NCBI RefSeq assembly: GCF_963576545.1
Contig: NC_083639.1
Span: forward strand, 26,800,118-26,864,117
From: Limanda limanda
Lineage: Eukaryota; Chordata; Actinopteri; Pleuronectiformes; Pleuronectidae
Reading direction: 5' to 3'
DNA length: 64,000 nucleotides
Below the pieces are notes generated by a model. It saw only the letters and a list, made by a program, of their open reading frames with translations, ran no database searches and was not told the origin of the DNA. Numbering within the stretch: position 1 is the stretch's first letter; each line of letters begins with the position of its first letter. Below, one piece after another: positions 22,470 through 34,135 of this stretch. The position numbers were made by a program, and so were the translations under genes.

Positions 22470-25400
22470 TCAGGAGGACGTCTCACTTGGAGAATTAGAA
22501 CCTCCATCACCTGGTCTAAGCGGCTCTAAGACAACTGGATCTGTACCAGCTGTGAGGTCAGAAACACATTGTTAGTCCATCCTCCTCTGAACAGACACTT
22601 TCATTACAAACCACCAACACTGCAGGGAACAGTCCTGAAAACTCTCTTCAGCACAAAATCAACACTATCTAATCTACAGAGTATGCTTCTACGTTCTCAG
22701 TTTCTCGGAGAGGGCTCCACAGGGGGCAAAGAGTATTTTTGATTTTTACTTTTCCGACCAGTGTACGTCGAAAAAAATTCACCGCCAAACCCATAGGGGG
22801 CGCAACGGAAGACGAGCTCAGAGAAGCCTACCCCATTTGGGAAGAAGAAGTCCACGTGTCTCTGTTTACATCTGTCAGCTTGCGTCCCACACACTGAACC
22901 ATGGCAACTAACAGAACTAAATAAAGTGACACCCAGCGGGTCAAGATGCTGATGTAATCGTTTCTTAGCGCAGCGGTTCCCCGGTCTTGTTTCCGAACTG
23001 TGTTGCTGATTCCACAGCTTGAATCTGCTTGAGGCTACATGTAGCTAGAAGCTACCCGGAGCTAGCTCCCCCCCAGCTTCCACACACAGTCAGCAGGGAC
23101 TCCCGACACTAACTACTACTATCCAGTGTTTGCTTCTAACCTGACGGTATTATAGAAACAGTGTCATGATAGAAGTGGAATTAAAGTCGTGACGGCGGGT
23201 TCTTGCACTGTTACCACCGCAGTTAGCATGGTGGCTAGCCCGCTAGCCTAGCCTGCTTGCGCCGTTTTGAAAGCTCGTTATAACCGTCTGTGACCGTGCA
23301 CACATGCCCTCAGTGCTCAAACGAGCCACCGTCAGCCGGACAACTCCGCTGGCTTAACACACACGTCACATTAATCGTAGAATCATAGTTGTGATTGGGT
23401 TTGATGTGACACAGGGAAGGAAACAGGAAGTGTGAGGTCCGGAAATGACGCCGTACGGAAATGACGCCGTACAGAAATGATGACGTTCGCAGACCAATCA
23501 CAGCCAAGAGCTGTCCGTGGGCTCTCCGACATAAAGACGGAGAGTTAGAAAATCAGAGGTGTACGTAAAGCTCTCCGAGGCGCTCGGAGAGGGCGTTCCA
23601 CGGCGGTTAGGGCGGTCTTATCTATCCGTTTTACAATATACGCAAAAGCATAAATTGGCCTTTACCGAACATTTGTGGCAAATTTGAAGAAATTCCCTCA
23701 AGGCATTCCTGAGATACCGTCTTCACAAGATGGGGACGAATGGATGAACAGCCTGAAAACATAACGCCTCTCTGACTGGCAGTACAAAGTGGACCAGTTC
23801 AAAGTGGACCAGTACAAAGTGGACCAAAGAGGTGTTGGGGGAGTTTTATAAAACTGGACATGTTAGTACTCTCAGCTGCTGTGCTAACGTGACGTGATGT
23901 CCTCATAAAGCATGTTAGTATAAAAGGAAAACAGAATAGAGATAGAAGTTTTACTTACCAGGTGAAGTACTTTGGGCTGAAATAAAAAGAAAATACAAAT
24001 GATTTCAGTTATTACAGTAAAAACACAATCAGAAATGTTTTTCTCTCGTGGCGATCCTACTCAAACGATCGACAACATTCTGTCACTTTTTATTGTTTGT
24101 GTGCTGGACGCTGTGTGCAAAGCTTTTTATAAACAGTCTCTGGTGCAGAGGGAAGTTAGAAAACTTTGTCTGAACCCTGCAGCTCTTGAAACAGAAGTTG
24201 GTGTGTGAAGAACTGAAGTTTGTTTCATGAGGTTTGATCTGAACGAGCATTAATTAGAAAGTCTGAAATCAAAACACCAGAAACATTTTGGACTAAGCTT
24301 CTGTGTTGGTCTATCACCTTTCTTCCACCTGTACACGATGAATCCAATGACAGCGCTGACGCCAGCGAGAGCGACCACTGCAGCGATGATGATGATGATG
24401 ATGGTGGTCACGCTGATGGGCTTCGCTGTTGAGCAGAATAAAAAACATACAACATAGTAATATGAAGCAGCAGTTTACAGGGTGAAGGAGTGAGGAATAT
24501 TAAATTAAATAATATGAATATATGTGTAGTAAGTAAGTAGTAAGTGTAGTTGTATGAGTGGGGAGGCAGAATGTACATGTTACTGTTCAGTGAGTCAGTG
24601 TTGCTGGTTCAAAAGCCTTGCGGCCTGGGGAAAAAAGCTGTTTTTGAGTCTGGTAGTCCGTGCTCGGATGCTCCAGTAACGTCTGCCAGACGGGAGCAGT
24701 GTGAGAATTCCACAACCCTGGTGGCTGTGGTCCATGATGATGTTCCGTGCTTGTGCTGTAGATGCCTTGCACGGAAGGTAGTTGGCAGCCGGTGATACGC
24801 TCCGCTGTCTTCACCACCCTCTGCAGGGCCTTGCGATCAGCAGCAGAGCAGCTACCATACCAGGCAGTAGTGCAGCTGAGAGGATGCTCTCGATGGTGCA
24901 CCTGTAAATGTTTGTTAGTGCTTTTGCAGCCATGCCAAACTTCTTGAGTCTCCTCAGGAAGTAAAGGCTCTTCTGTGCAGTTTTGACCACCGAGTCCGCT
25001 TGTTTGGACCAGGTAAGGTCATCCGTGATGAACACACCGAGGAATTTGAACTCGGAGACTCTCTCCACTACGGCTCCGTCGATGTGTATCGGATCGTGAC
25101 CCCCCCCCCTCTGCAGCTTCCTGAAGTCCACAATCATCTCCTTGTTTTCAGGAGGCCGACGGTACCGCAGCATCCGGGCCCGCACCACCAGGCTCAGAGA
25201 CAGTTTCATCCCCCAGGCCATAAGACTTTTAAACTGCTTTTAAACTCCTCTGAACTGCAATAACTCCACCAAACCAGCACCCTGGAATATTTGCATATTT
25301 GCACCAGCACCATAATAAGCCTATTTGAATATTTGCACTACTGCACCAACTGAACATTCATCTGTAAAGATATATATTTAGATGTATATATTTTATTTTC

Positions 25401-28022
25401 TATTTTTAATTTTTGATATTCTATTTTATTGTTATTCTATTTTATTCTTTTTTATTCTATTTTATACTATTTCTATTTTTATTTTATTTTTTTGGGTTGA
25501 AATTACTGAGCATTGCTTAAAGAGAGAATGGGACCCAAGCATTTCATTGACAGTGACTACTTCATGTTATCTCTGTTCATTTGACAATAAAAATCTTGAA
25601 TCTTGAATCTTGAATCTTGGTCTTGCAGAAGTTGAGAGACAGGCTGTTCTGATGTTATGATGTTGGAACTGTGTGTTGCCACACAGTCCTGCGTGTACAG
25701 GGAGTACAGGAGGGGACTGAGTAGACAGCCCTGAGGGGCCCCAGTACTCAGTGATGAACACAGTACTCAGGGTCAGTGAGGAGGAGGTGTGGTTGCCCAT
25801 TCTCACCACCTGGGGTCTGCTCGTCAGGAAGTCCAAGATCCAGTTACACAGTGGGGTTTTAAGACCCAGGCTCCTGAGCTTAGGGACGAGCTTGGCAGGC
25901 ATAATAGTGTTGAACACTGAGCTGTAGTCCACGAACAGCATCCTCACGTATGTGTTGGCCTTTTCCAGGTGGGAGAGGGTGGTGTTTGTTGTCAGGGCGA
26001 TAGCATCATCCGTAGACCTGTTTGGGCGTTATGCAAACGGGAAGGGGTCAAGGGTGTCGGGAAGGGTCCAGCAGATGTGAGTTTTGATCAGACGCTCGAA
26101 GCACTTCATGATGGTGGAGGTCAGTGCTACAGGGCGGTAGTCATTCAAACAAGTGACGGATGGTTTCTTGGGTATGGGGATGATGGTGGCCTGCTTGAAG
26201 CAGGGGGAGTCTGTTGACAGATGTAGGGAGAGGTTGAATATGGAGGTGAATACCTCCGCTAGCTGGTCGGCGCACCCCCTGAGGACACGGCCTGGAACTC
26301 CATCGGGCCCAGATGACTTTCGAGGCTTCACTCTTTGAAGCTCTCGCCTCACGTCAGCCACGGTCAGGGACAGAGTGCAGTCATCGTCTCGGTCCTCGGC
26401 CAGTCTCGCGGATGGAAGGGTGTTGGTTGCCTCAAACCGTGCGTAGAAGGTGTTGAGATCATCAGGTAGGGAGGCGGCAGGCTGATCATCACTGCTTTTC
26501 CTCCCTTTATAGCCTGTGATGTGTCGCAGGCCACCCCCCAAGCGTTGGGGGTCAGAGCTGAGGTAGTTGGATTCCAGCTTGTCCCTGTAGTCTCTTCTTC
26601 CATCTCTGATGGCCCTCCGTAGGTCCCATCTGGACTTCCTCAAAGCCTCCGGGTCAGCAGAGTTATAGGCAGAGGACCGTGCTCTGAGCCTAGCAGGAAC
26701 ATTACGATTAACCCAGGGATTTTTGTTTGGGAAAGTCCTAACACTGACCCTAGGGACGACATCATTGATGCATTTCGAGATATATGCAGCAACAGTGTCT
26801 GTGTATTTGTTAATGTCCCCATCCGCTGCAACACAGAACATCTGCCAATCTGTGGTTTCAAAGCAGTCCTGGAGAGTGCTAATGGATTCAGTCAGGCACC
26901 ATAGGATCCAGTCAGGTCTCAGTGAACGCCAGCACACAGCAGTTCGCGATGTCCCGCTGATAGTTAGTCCGTGCATGTAGCTCGTCCATTTTATTGTCCA
27001 GGGATTGAACATTCGCGAGTAGAATGCTTGGTAGCGGGGGATTGCAGCATCTCGTCCGAGATCTACACAGGATACCGGCACGCTTCCCTCTCTTCTTTCT
27101 CCTCTGTCGGCGTATTGGTAAACAGATCGGCGGTAGGACAAAGGAGCCACAGCAAGCACTCCGGTAAGTTGCAGACACATTAAAACTTCATTTTCAGGGT
27201 CACATGATCAATCAATTTGATTGATCATGATGACTAAGGGGGCACATGCACTGGTTTAACACTGATCTAAATTAATTTATATACATTGATGAAAGAAAAA
27301 CTTCTCCTGCTACACATTAGCCAACATGTCTCCAGTCTCACCTCTGTTGGACTCGACTGAGTCTTCGTCCAGTTTGGTGACGATGTCCTCCTTCACACCA
27401 GAGATCTGGAACACACATTCGTACCTCCTCCAGTCTTCAGGGGAGATGGAGGAAACCTTCAGCTCAGCGCTCATCTGGAAGGTCCCGTCATGGTTGGGGA
27501 GAACCTCTCCACGGTACACGTCCTCATGAAGATCCTCCCCGTCTTTCCTCCAGAACAACATGGCGCTGTCGGGGTAGAAACCTGTAGCGAGGCAGGTGAC
27601 TGGAGAGGAGGGAGACTTCTGGAGGAGAGAGATCCTGGGAAGCTCTGGGGAGGAAAAAGAAAGACAGTTTATTGGTTATTGAAATCTATTGTACACTAAT
27701 AATATCATTCCTGTTTGATTCTATTTATTTTGCATTAGTCATTAGTCGACACTCCGGCTGGGTCTCCATTCAAGGACGGCTTCCTTCAGAGGACCTGGTC
27801 TAATCCATTCATTGGTGACTCCCAGTGAACTGTTCCAGATGTAATGAAGTTCCCTAGGGGCAGTGCTATTATGTCACATTCACAGTAGTGAACGTATGCA
27901 CCAAATTTGAAGAAATTCCCTCAAGACATTCTGGAGATATCGTGTTCATATACGGTCTATGGTTCAGAGCAATGGGACGGACGACCCGGGAGCATGATGC
28001 CTGCGGCCACTACGGAGAGATT

Positions 28023-28091
<69 letters not shown>

Positions 28092-28543
28092 ACAGACAGG
28101 GAGCAGACTGAGTCCAGCAGGTGTTTGTGTATTTGCTTTCGTTCGCTACCAAAGAGAGAGAAAGAGGAACATTGAGTTGATGGAGGTTCTGTGATGTCAC
28201 CTGTTCTCAGCAGAGAGCTCCTCCCGTGCTCCAGTATCTTCTTCAGAAAGGAAGGACACTCCTGGAGGAGGTAGTTCTTAATATATGCGAGTAGAGCTTT
28301 ATCCTGATCCCACTTCAGTTTGGTGATGACACTCTGTGGTGTCGGAGCGATCCACGTCTCTGTCTCCATGTCCCATGATATGAAGTCTTCTCCATTATAA
28401 CCATACTGATCATAACCGTTAACTTCTCCAGTCTCATCGTCCCATTCACATCCCTGCATCCACTGGACTATGTGAAGACCTTAGAGAGAGACAGAGATCT
28501 GACCTGTTATATCACATCTGACACACAGAGAGACAAACACGGA

Positions 28544-28589
<46 letters not shown>

Positions 28590-30413
28590 CTCTCACACAC
28601 ACACAGACACATATTTCTGTAGCATCAAACTAGAACCTCCCTCAGTGGAGTACAAACCTCCACCAAGGCCCAACAGTCACTCATAAACATCCGTCTCCTA
28701 AACGTGTCTGATTTGTTTCATCATGATCCGCGAGTTTCTCTCTGAAAATCAAGGAAACCATTGAAAATCTTAAAGAGATGAAAGCTGATCCTGGATCAGC
28801 TCCTGACCTGCTCCTGAGTTTCATGAGTTCTTCTCTGACTGAGTTAACTGATATCAACTCATTCACAGCTGTTGATCTTTATTATTTTCTGCTGATCAAG
28901 TTATAAGTTAAATGTATTGTTCAGCACTACAGTATATAAATGTCTTCTGGCTTTGACTCTGTGTTTCGGTGAATCTAATCTAACGTGTAATTCTCTGCTG
29001 TGTTTATTTCTTTGTGGACACACTGTTGTCAGCACAGGGGCGTTCATCTGCTGCTCTACTGTTGATTTTATATATTTAAGGTACAAACTCATCATTCTTG
29101 TAGATTATGTATTTTTTAAATGAATCAATTACTCGTTTAAACTGAAGAATATATCAGAAAGTAGTGAAAATGACTGTGACTGTTTTTAATTCATCAAAAA
29201 GTACGAGAAGCAACAAACTCTAATATTTAAGAAACATCCCAAAACATCTGAGATTTTTACTTGATAAACAAAATTGTGATCTTTAAAAAAGTCTACTGAT
29301 CACATGTTTGATGAATTAGTAAATATTTTGGATCAAATACACTTTTATTAAAATTTCTGTGTGTGTTTGTGTGTGAATGTGAGTGTGTTAGTGTGTGTGT
29401 GTTGATGTGTGAGTGTGTCTGTGTGAGCGTGCGTGTGATGGTGTGTTGTGGTGTGTGTTATATATTATTTGCGAGTGAAATGTAAACAAACCTCCAGTTT
29501 GGTTGAAGCGTTTCTTTGCGGTTTCAATGTTGTGTTTGTAGACCTCCTGTGACCTCAAAGCAATCTGAGTCTGCCTCTTCCAGTACAGTGAATCAGTTTC
29601 CTTTAACATCCAGTCCTGTTTGGGTTCGAGTTTCTTTGTGTTGCTGTCATAGTAATCGATCTGAACTTCATCGACCAAACCAACAACCACTAACTCTGGA
29701 AAGTTTGGGACTTGAGACGACGCAGTGGTGAAATACCTCATAGAGTGAATCCCTGCAAGAAAAAGTTCAAGTCATGACTTTCGTTTTCAGACTGTTTTAT
29801 AAATCACTCAGAGTCAAGAAGACTTGAAGCAGATGCAACACAACTTCAGCTGTTGTGAGGGAAACAAACACAAAAACACATTCATAGATAAAACGTCTGC
29901 TACAGAGTCCAGACGCTCTTTACTTTGAATATTCTGCTAGGTCTTATAAATGGATTCAATCTAATGACTCAAATGTTTAATATTAGAAAATAACATTTTC
30001 TACTGCAGAGTATTTAATGTGAAGTGAAAACTACTTCAATTTCCAGTTACTCGATGAAACTTTTATTCTTAACATCTTTAAATAGTTGGTTTCTCTCTCT
30101 TTATGTATCAATATATATTTATCCATATATACACATATACATTTATACTGGACCCAGTTAACAAAACAAAGTGGGACATTGTTACAGGAAGGGCTTGTCT
30201 ATTTTTTAAATGTATAGACTCAGAAAACATTGACAACAATAACAATATGACAACATGTTCATTCGGTTGTCAGCACCATTTCTGATTCAGCATTTTCCCT
30301 TTCACTTCAAATCAACCAAACACAATCAAATAAAGTAGAAACGTGGAGTTTAACTCACGAGCCGTCGCACTGTGTGCTGCTGTCAGTAGAAGAAGGGAAA
30401 GAACAGTGAACAT
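22470..30413 (-). CDS. MHC class I heavy chain, U-lineage, gene 2 (7 coding exons)
   Basis: Coding exons: leader 30413-30359, alpha1 29752-29492, alpha2 28479-28201, alpha3 27644-27342, TM 24425-24318, cytoplasmic 23976-23959 and 22549-22470 (stop), giving 367 residues with correct phases throughout. Leader [16 protein letters not shown]. Alpha1 begins [12 protein letters not shown]. Alpha2 carries GCEWDD and LQEC. Alpha3 has [10 protein letters not shown] and YECVF. The TM contains six consecutive Ile, one residue longer than gene 1. Pocket residues by manual alignment: Y7, Y59, R84, T143, K146, W147, Y159, I171, closer to a classical peptide binder than gene 1. The gene is stretched to 8 kb by an L2 nest between alpha3 and TM (24.4-27.2 kb) and a MITE in the cytoplasmic intron, yet the coding parts are intact. 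Confidence 0.92.
22682..23653. mobile_element. candidate non-autonomous DNA transposon in class I gene 2 intron
   Basis: About 970 bp absent from the equivalent intron of gene 1. The ends read TATGCTTCTACGT at the left and, inverted, TATGCTTTTGCGT at the right (11 of 13 match). Inside each end is a CTCGGAGAGGGC-like motif. Relatively GC/CpG-rich compared with its surroundings. TA or TTA-type target duplication is possible. Superfamily not assigned. Confidence 0.45.
24440..27190 (-). mobile_element. L2-clade LINE, truncated, in class I gene 2 intron
   Basis: Minus-strand ORF2 pieces: 27180-26029 (end of the endonuclease-like region and start of reverse transcriptase: [39 protein letters not shown]), 25947-25620 ([22 protein letters not shown]) and 25150-24811 ([34 protein letters not shown]). 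Frameshifts separate the first two. The third is cut off by an opposite-strand L2 end. Inactive. It accounts for the very long alpha3-TM intron. Confidence 0.85.
25150..25618 (+). mobile_element. L2-type LINE 3' end, opposite orientation, nested
   Basis: Plus strand: ORF2 C-terminus with [20 protein letters not shown], then an AT-rich 3'UTR and a repeated CTTGAAT tail (25590-25618). It interrupts the minus-strand L2 at the place of the catalytic (Y/F)xDD motif. Either a nested insertion or an inversion during integration. Confidence 0.75.
27888..28090. repeat. (GA)n microsatellite, class I gene 2 alpha2-alpha3 intron
   Basis: About 28 GA units at 28030-28086, next to the dispersed AAATTTGAAGAAATTCCCTCAA repeat. 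Reading frames of RERERE or SLSLSL across it are artefacts. Confidence 0.9.
29820..30300. other. leader-alpha1 intron of class I gene 2
   Basis: About 600 bp longer than nothing recognisable; compared with gene 1 this intron has an additional AT-rich 400 bp at roughly 29,810-30,290. No transposon boundary is clear. Confidence 0.4.
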
Positions 30414-30640
30414 GGTGAGCTGTGATGTTTCCTCTTTACTGGACTGAAGGTAGATGAGCTCCTGTCTTTACACAGAGAGACAAACTGTGTAGAAAAGAAA
30501 CAAAACCAGGCGAGACGAGGACAAACTGTGAGGCGGAGACATCCTCTGAGCCAATGGGAATTTAGCATCAGCCTTTCTGTCACTTAAAACTGGGGAAAAG
30601 GAAAAGTGAAAGTAAACTTCTGCTTGTGACGACATGTTTG
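30414..30640 (-). promoter_or_regulatory. MHC class I gene 2 promoter (SXY-like module and ISRE)
   Basis: Inverted CCAAT (30551-30555), X2-like TGACAGA (complement of about 30578-30584) and a strong ISRE-like GAAAAGTGAAAGTAAAC (30601-30617). The ISRE here is closer to the GAAAxxGAAA consensus than that of gene 1. Confidence 0.7.
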
Positions 30641-31257
30641 TGTAGAATGAGGTAGGTTCACACCCACAGGATCCTTCAGGGTCATGACTTGTGGTTATCA
30701 GCTGGATGAACAATCAGCAAAACTGTTTTGGTGCAGATCTGACATTTTGACATCAGATTTGTCATGTGTAAAATGTCTTTGTCATTTTCCTGGTGAGAAT
30801 CCCAGGTTTGACCAAATAGCTTTTTCCTTGCTGCTCTTACAGGTCAAATCCACATTAGTTTATTCTCTGGGACGATAAGGAACATTTGAACTTTCACAGA
30901 TGTGTTGAACTTGTCTACACTTTGAATCACAAAGAGGCAGAAATCCCAGAGAACATCAGAGACTTTATTAAAAACACAAGAACAAAAGGAATGAAACAGC
31001 AAAGCATCTTAATTTAACATTTATTTATAAAAACGAGATACAAGAAAAATGTAGCCTGAAACGTTCAATTTCTACACAGTACAAATGAAAACTTGAAATT
31101 GTGTTACTGCGATTTCTAAATATAATCAACAGAAAATGGAACGTTTGTGATATGACACGTCTCATGTCTCATCAGGGGAAACGTGACCTAACGTCATGAA
31201 GGTGAGTGTTTAGGTTCAATACAGGAAGGAAATTCTGGTTCTGCAGCTGCATGTTTT

Positions 31258-31440
31258 GGCGGCTGTGGCTCAGGAGGTAGACCGGATCGTCCACTAACCA
31301 GAGGAGCACAGGTTCGATCCCCAGCTGCTCCAGTCGACATGGCCAAGTGTCCATAAGCAAGAATCAGAACGCTTTAACTACCCCTGACAGCTTCGTGGAC
31401 AATGTGTGTGATAGACGTGGAACAAACACTGAGTGAGTGA
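31258..31440 (+). mobile_element. tRNA-derived SINE in class I 3'UTR, copy 3
   Basis: Same insertion as at 14746 and 21358. Confidence 0.8.
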
Positions 31441-31807
31441 ATGTGACTGAGTGAGTTCGGTAAAGTGTGTGAGTCGTCAACAGGACGATATGAATGTATT
31501 CAAATGTTCATATGGAGAACATCACTGCTCAGGGTGATCAATTTCACGTCTGCATGTTGAATAAACTGCTTGAATCCTTTGCAGTGTAAATGTTAACAAA
31601 TCTAAAACAGAAAAGTCCCTTGTCCCTAAAAACTAACAGGAAATATTAACAGAACATTTCATATGAGATACTTAAAACATCCCACAACCCTTTTATAATC
31701 TCCACTCAAATGAACTTTAAAGGTTAAGAACACAGCAACGCATGAATATAACCAAACAAAAAAAACAAGCAACTCTTAATTCATTAATTTCTTGTTCAGG
31801 CCAAAAT

Positions 31808-32257
31808 TGTGAGGATTGTGTTGTGGTTGTGTTGTTGTGTGGTTGTGTCTCCTCCCTCCTTTCTGTATGCGCCCTGTGTGTGGTGTTGTGGTAGGGGGCG
31901 TGGCTGGCTCCTGCTGATGCGGACGAGGCACACCTGCACCCAATCTAATCTAATCATCGCCTCCATAAGTATCTGGTCGTCTCAACACTTCGGCGCCAGA
32001 TTTTTCCGTCTTCGATGGTATTCGGTGTGTAGTTTATCTCGCCATTTTCATGCCTCTTGGATTACCCTCTAACCATTGTGTCCTCCTCAACCCAGAACCC
32101 TGGTGTGCCTCACCGCGTGGATCTTCTACCTGCCGTGTTCTCTGCCTGCTACCTGCTACCTGCCAGCTGCCACCTAGCCAGCCAATAAACACCGTTAATA
32201 TCATACCATCCACTCTCCGTGTCTGCTTTGGGGTCCAACCTGTACTAAACCTTAACA
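31808..32257. mobile_element. solo LTR (450 bp), 5-bp AAAAT target duplication
   Basis: Begins TGTGAGGATTG and ends CCTTAACA (TG...CA), flanked by AAAAT at 31803-31807 and 32258-32262. The other two cassettes show the uninterrupted site (near 15417 and 21918). Near the end it carries AATAAA on the plus strand. The sequence differs from the LTR at 20280, so it is another family. Confidence 0.88.
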
Positions 32258-32736
32258 AAAATAGAAATAAAATAAAATCTGAATATTTACACATCTGGAA
32301 AACTAATTTTGCAACGAGAATTCTGCTTCTCGTCCATAAACCTGAAGAGAGAAAAAAGAAATAAAAATGAAATGTTTTTATTTATTTTAAGTATTTTATG
32401 TATTTACAGTATTGAGACCCAATATTTCCATGATTCTCTCAGTGAAATTAAAGTTTACTAAGGAAAAATACATTGATCTTAAATTTATAAGTACTAAATA
32501 TTGGGTTTATTAACATTTGAATTGTTGTTAATGACAAATATCAGCTGTATGTGTGATCACATAGAGGAATCGCAGGATGACCGCCGCGGAGTTAAGAGTG
32601 TCCGTATTTGATTCTTCAAATGTAACTAAACAACAGGAAAACAATAAAAAATGGCTCTATACTGCTCCTGTGTCATCCAAGTGTTCGTAAGTCCAGATAT
32701 TCAAATTCGAAACAGCTTCATGTACACTGAGTTTTA

Positions 32737-33060
32737 AAGGTTCAGTTTGTAGGATTTAGTGACATCTAGTGGTGAGGCTCAACACCCCTCACCTCACCCT
32801 CCCCTCCCAAACTTGACAGAGAACAGGTGGTAACCTTCAGTTGTCATTCAAACTCAAAAGGTGTTTAGTTTGTCCAGTGAGGGCTACTTTAAAAAACATG
32901 GCGCCCTCTGTAGAGAGGCCACCGCTCCCGATGTGAATTTAAAGTATTTTTAAATATAAACGGCCCATAATACTGTAAAGAAAACAACAATGATTATTTT
33001 ATATTCAATTTCTGCCACTAGATCCCTTTCAACTAAATTTTACACACTGAAACTTTAAGC
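32737..33060. mobile_element. MITE with AAAGGTTCAGTTTGTAGGATTTAG ends, copy 1
   Basis: About 320 bp. Left end AAGGTTCAGTTTGTAGGA, then GACATCTAGTGGTGA; right end, read inverted, AAAGTTTCAGTGTGTAAAA, then a similar CTAGTGG. A related element lies inverted at 46849-47222. Located 3' of ABHD6. Confidence 0.6.
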
Positions 33061-33439
33061 ATAAATGTTTAGAGAAGTTATTGCTGATGTCATCATGTCA
33101 TGTGACCCTTGATGTCTATTTAGAAATTACAGAAAACACTTCTGATAAAAATAATGAATTTCACGTTAACTTTTTAGTTTTAGATGAGGATGAGGGAGGA
33201 TTTATGACTTTATATGCAGCCAGCTCTCAGGAGGCGATCACGAGGATTTGAGCTGTCATCATGTCGTCCATCTTTAGCTACAGTTGATGAATATATAGAA
33301 ATACACTGAGTTATGTCATAAGAGTGTAATTGATGGATGTGAAGATTTAAAATGACCAGACAGGATTAAATACCTGTCAGTGATTTGAGACACAAATTAT
33401 TCGTCATATTTCTTGTTACAAGGTTGTTTTTATTGGGAG

Positions 33440-33465
33440 TTACACGACTGTCTTTATTGAACATA
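33440..33465 (-). terminator. abhd6: candidate ABHD6 polyadenylation signal
   Basis: AATAAA on the minus strand (complement of 33453-33458), about 680 bp after the ABHD6 stop codon. Others are possible in this AT-rich stretch. Confidence 0.4.
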
Positions 33466-34135
33466 CTGCAGGTAAAGAGCAAAAGTTTTATGGAAGAATA
33501 TGAAACATTTTGATTCAAGCTTTGAAATTCTTCATGAAACTCTACGGCTCAGTTGCCACACAGTGAACTAGTTTTCATTTTTCATGGTGAATCCTTTAAC
33601 AAGTGATACAATTCTTAAATAATATACCAAATTTCTATAGTTGCTAAATTGAAGTAAATAATAAAAATTACACAAAAATCGTGTATCCCATTCACCATTC
33701 GGAATGTCAATCTAAATGTGTTTTTATGACATTAAATATTCAGCAGGAGATTTGAGACAGACAGACATCTGTCATTCAGTGAAACAAGAGACAGAAATAC
33801 AGTTTTATGAAAGAGAAATATACAAAGTCCTCACATGGAATGTTCTCACTCAGTTTTTAAATCTAAAACAGAAATAAAGTCCTGGTGCTGTGTGAAATCC
33901 AAAGTGGTTGAACACTTTTATAGGACCTCAGTCTGTGGCATTTTTGTGCGTTTGTTTAGTTTCACAGATCCTAAGGCCGTCTTGGAAAAGTCTTACAATG
34001 AACAATACCAGTGCTTCACCACCACAATCGTCATTTACACCATCACTATTCTAATCTTCATCTTTACAATCACTCTCTTCATCGCCGTCATTCATCGTGA
34101 GGTCAGGGGTCATCGGAACATATCAGTAGTTTTCC

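Larger units (their letters stand above)
30745..32560 (-). pseudogene. stranded MHC class I 3'UTR (third cassette) without coding exons
   Basis: Third copy of the class I 3' segment: AATAAA near 30961-30968, SINE copy 3 (31258-31440), the UTR exon acceptor near 32345, and the following intron up to about 32545. Homology then ends, and none of the coding exons that should lie further right is present. A solo LTR (31808-32257) is inserted. It is the leftover of a third gene at the right edge of the cluster. Confidence 0.8.
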
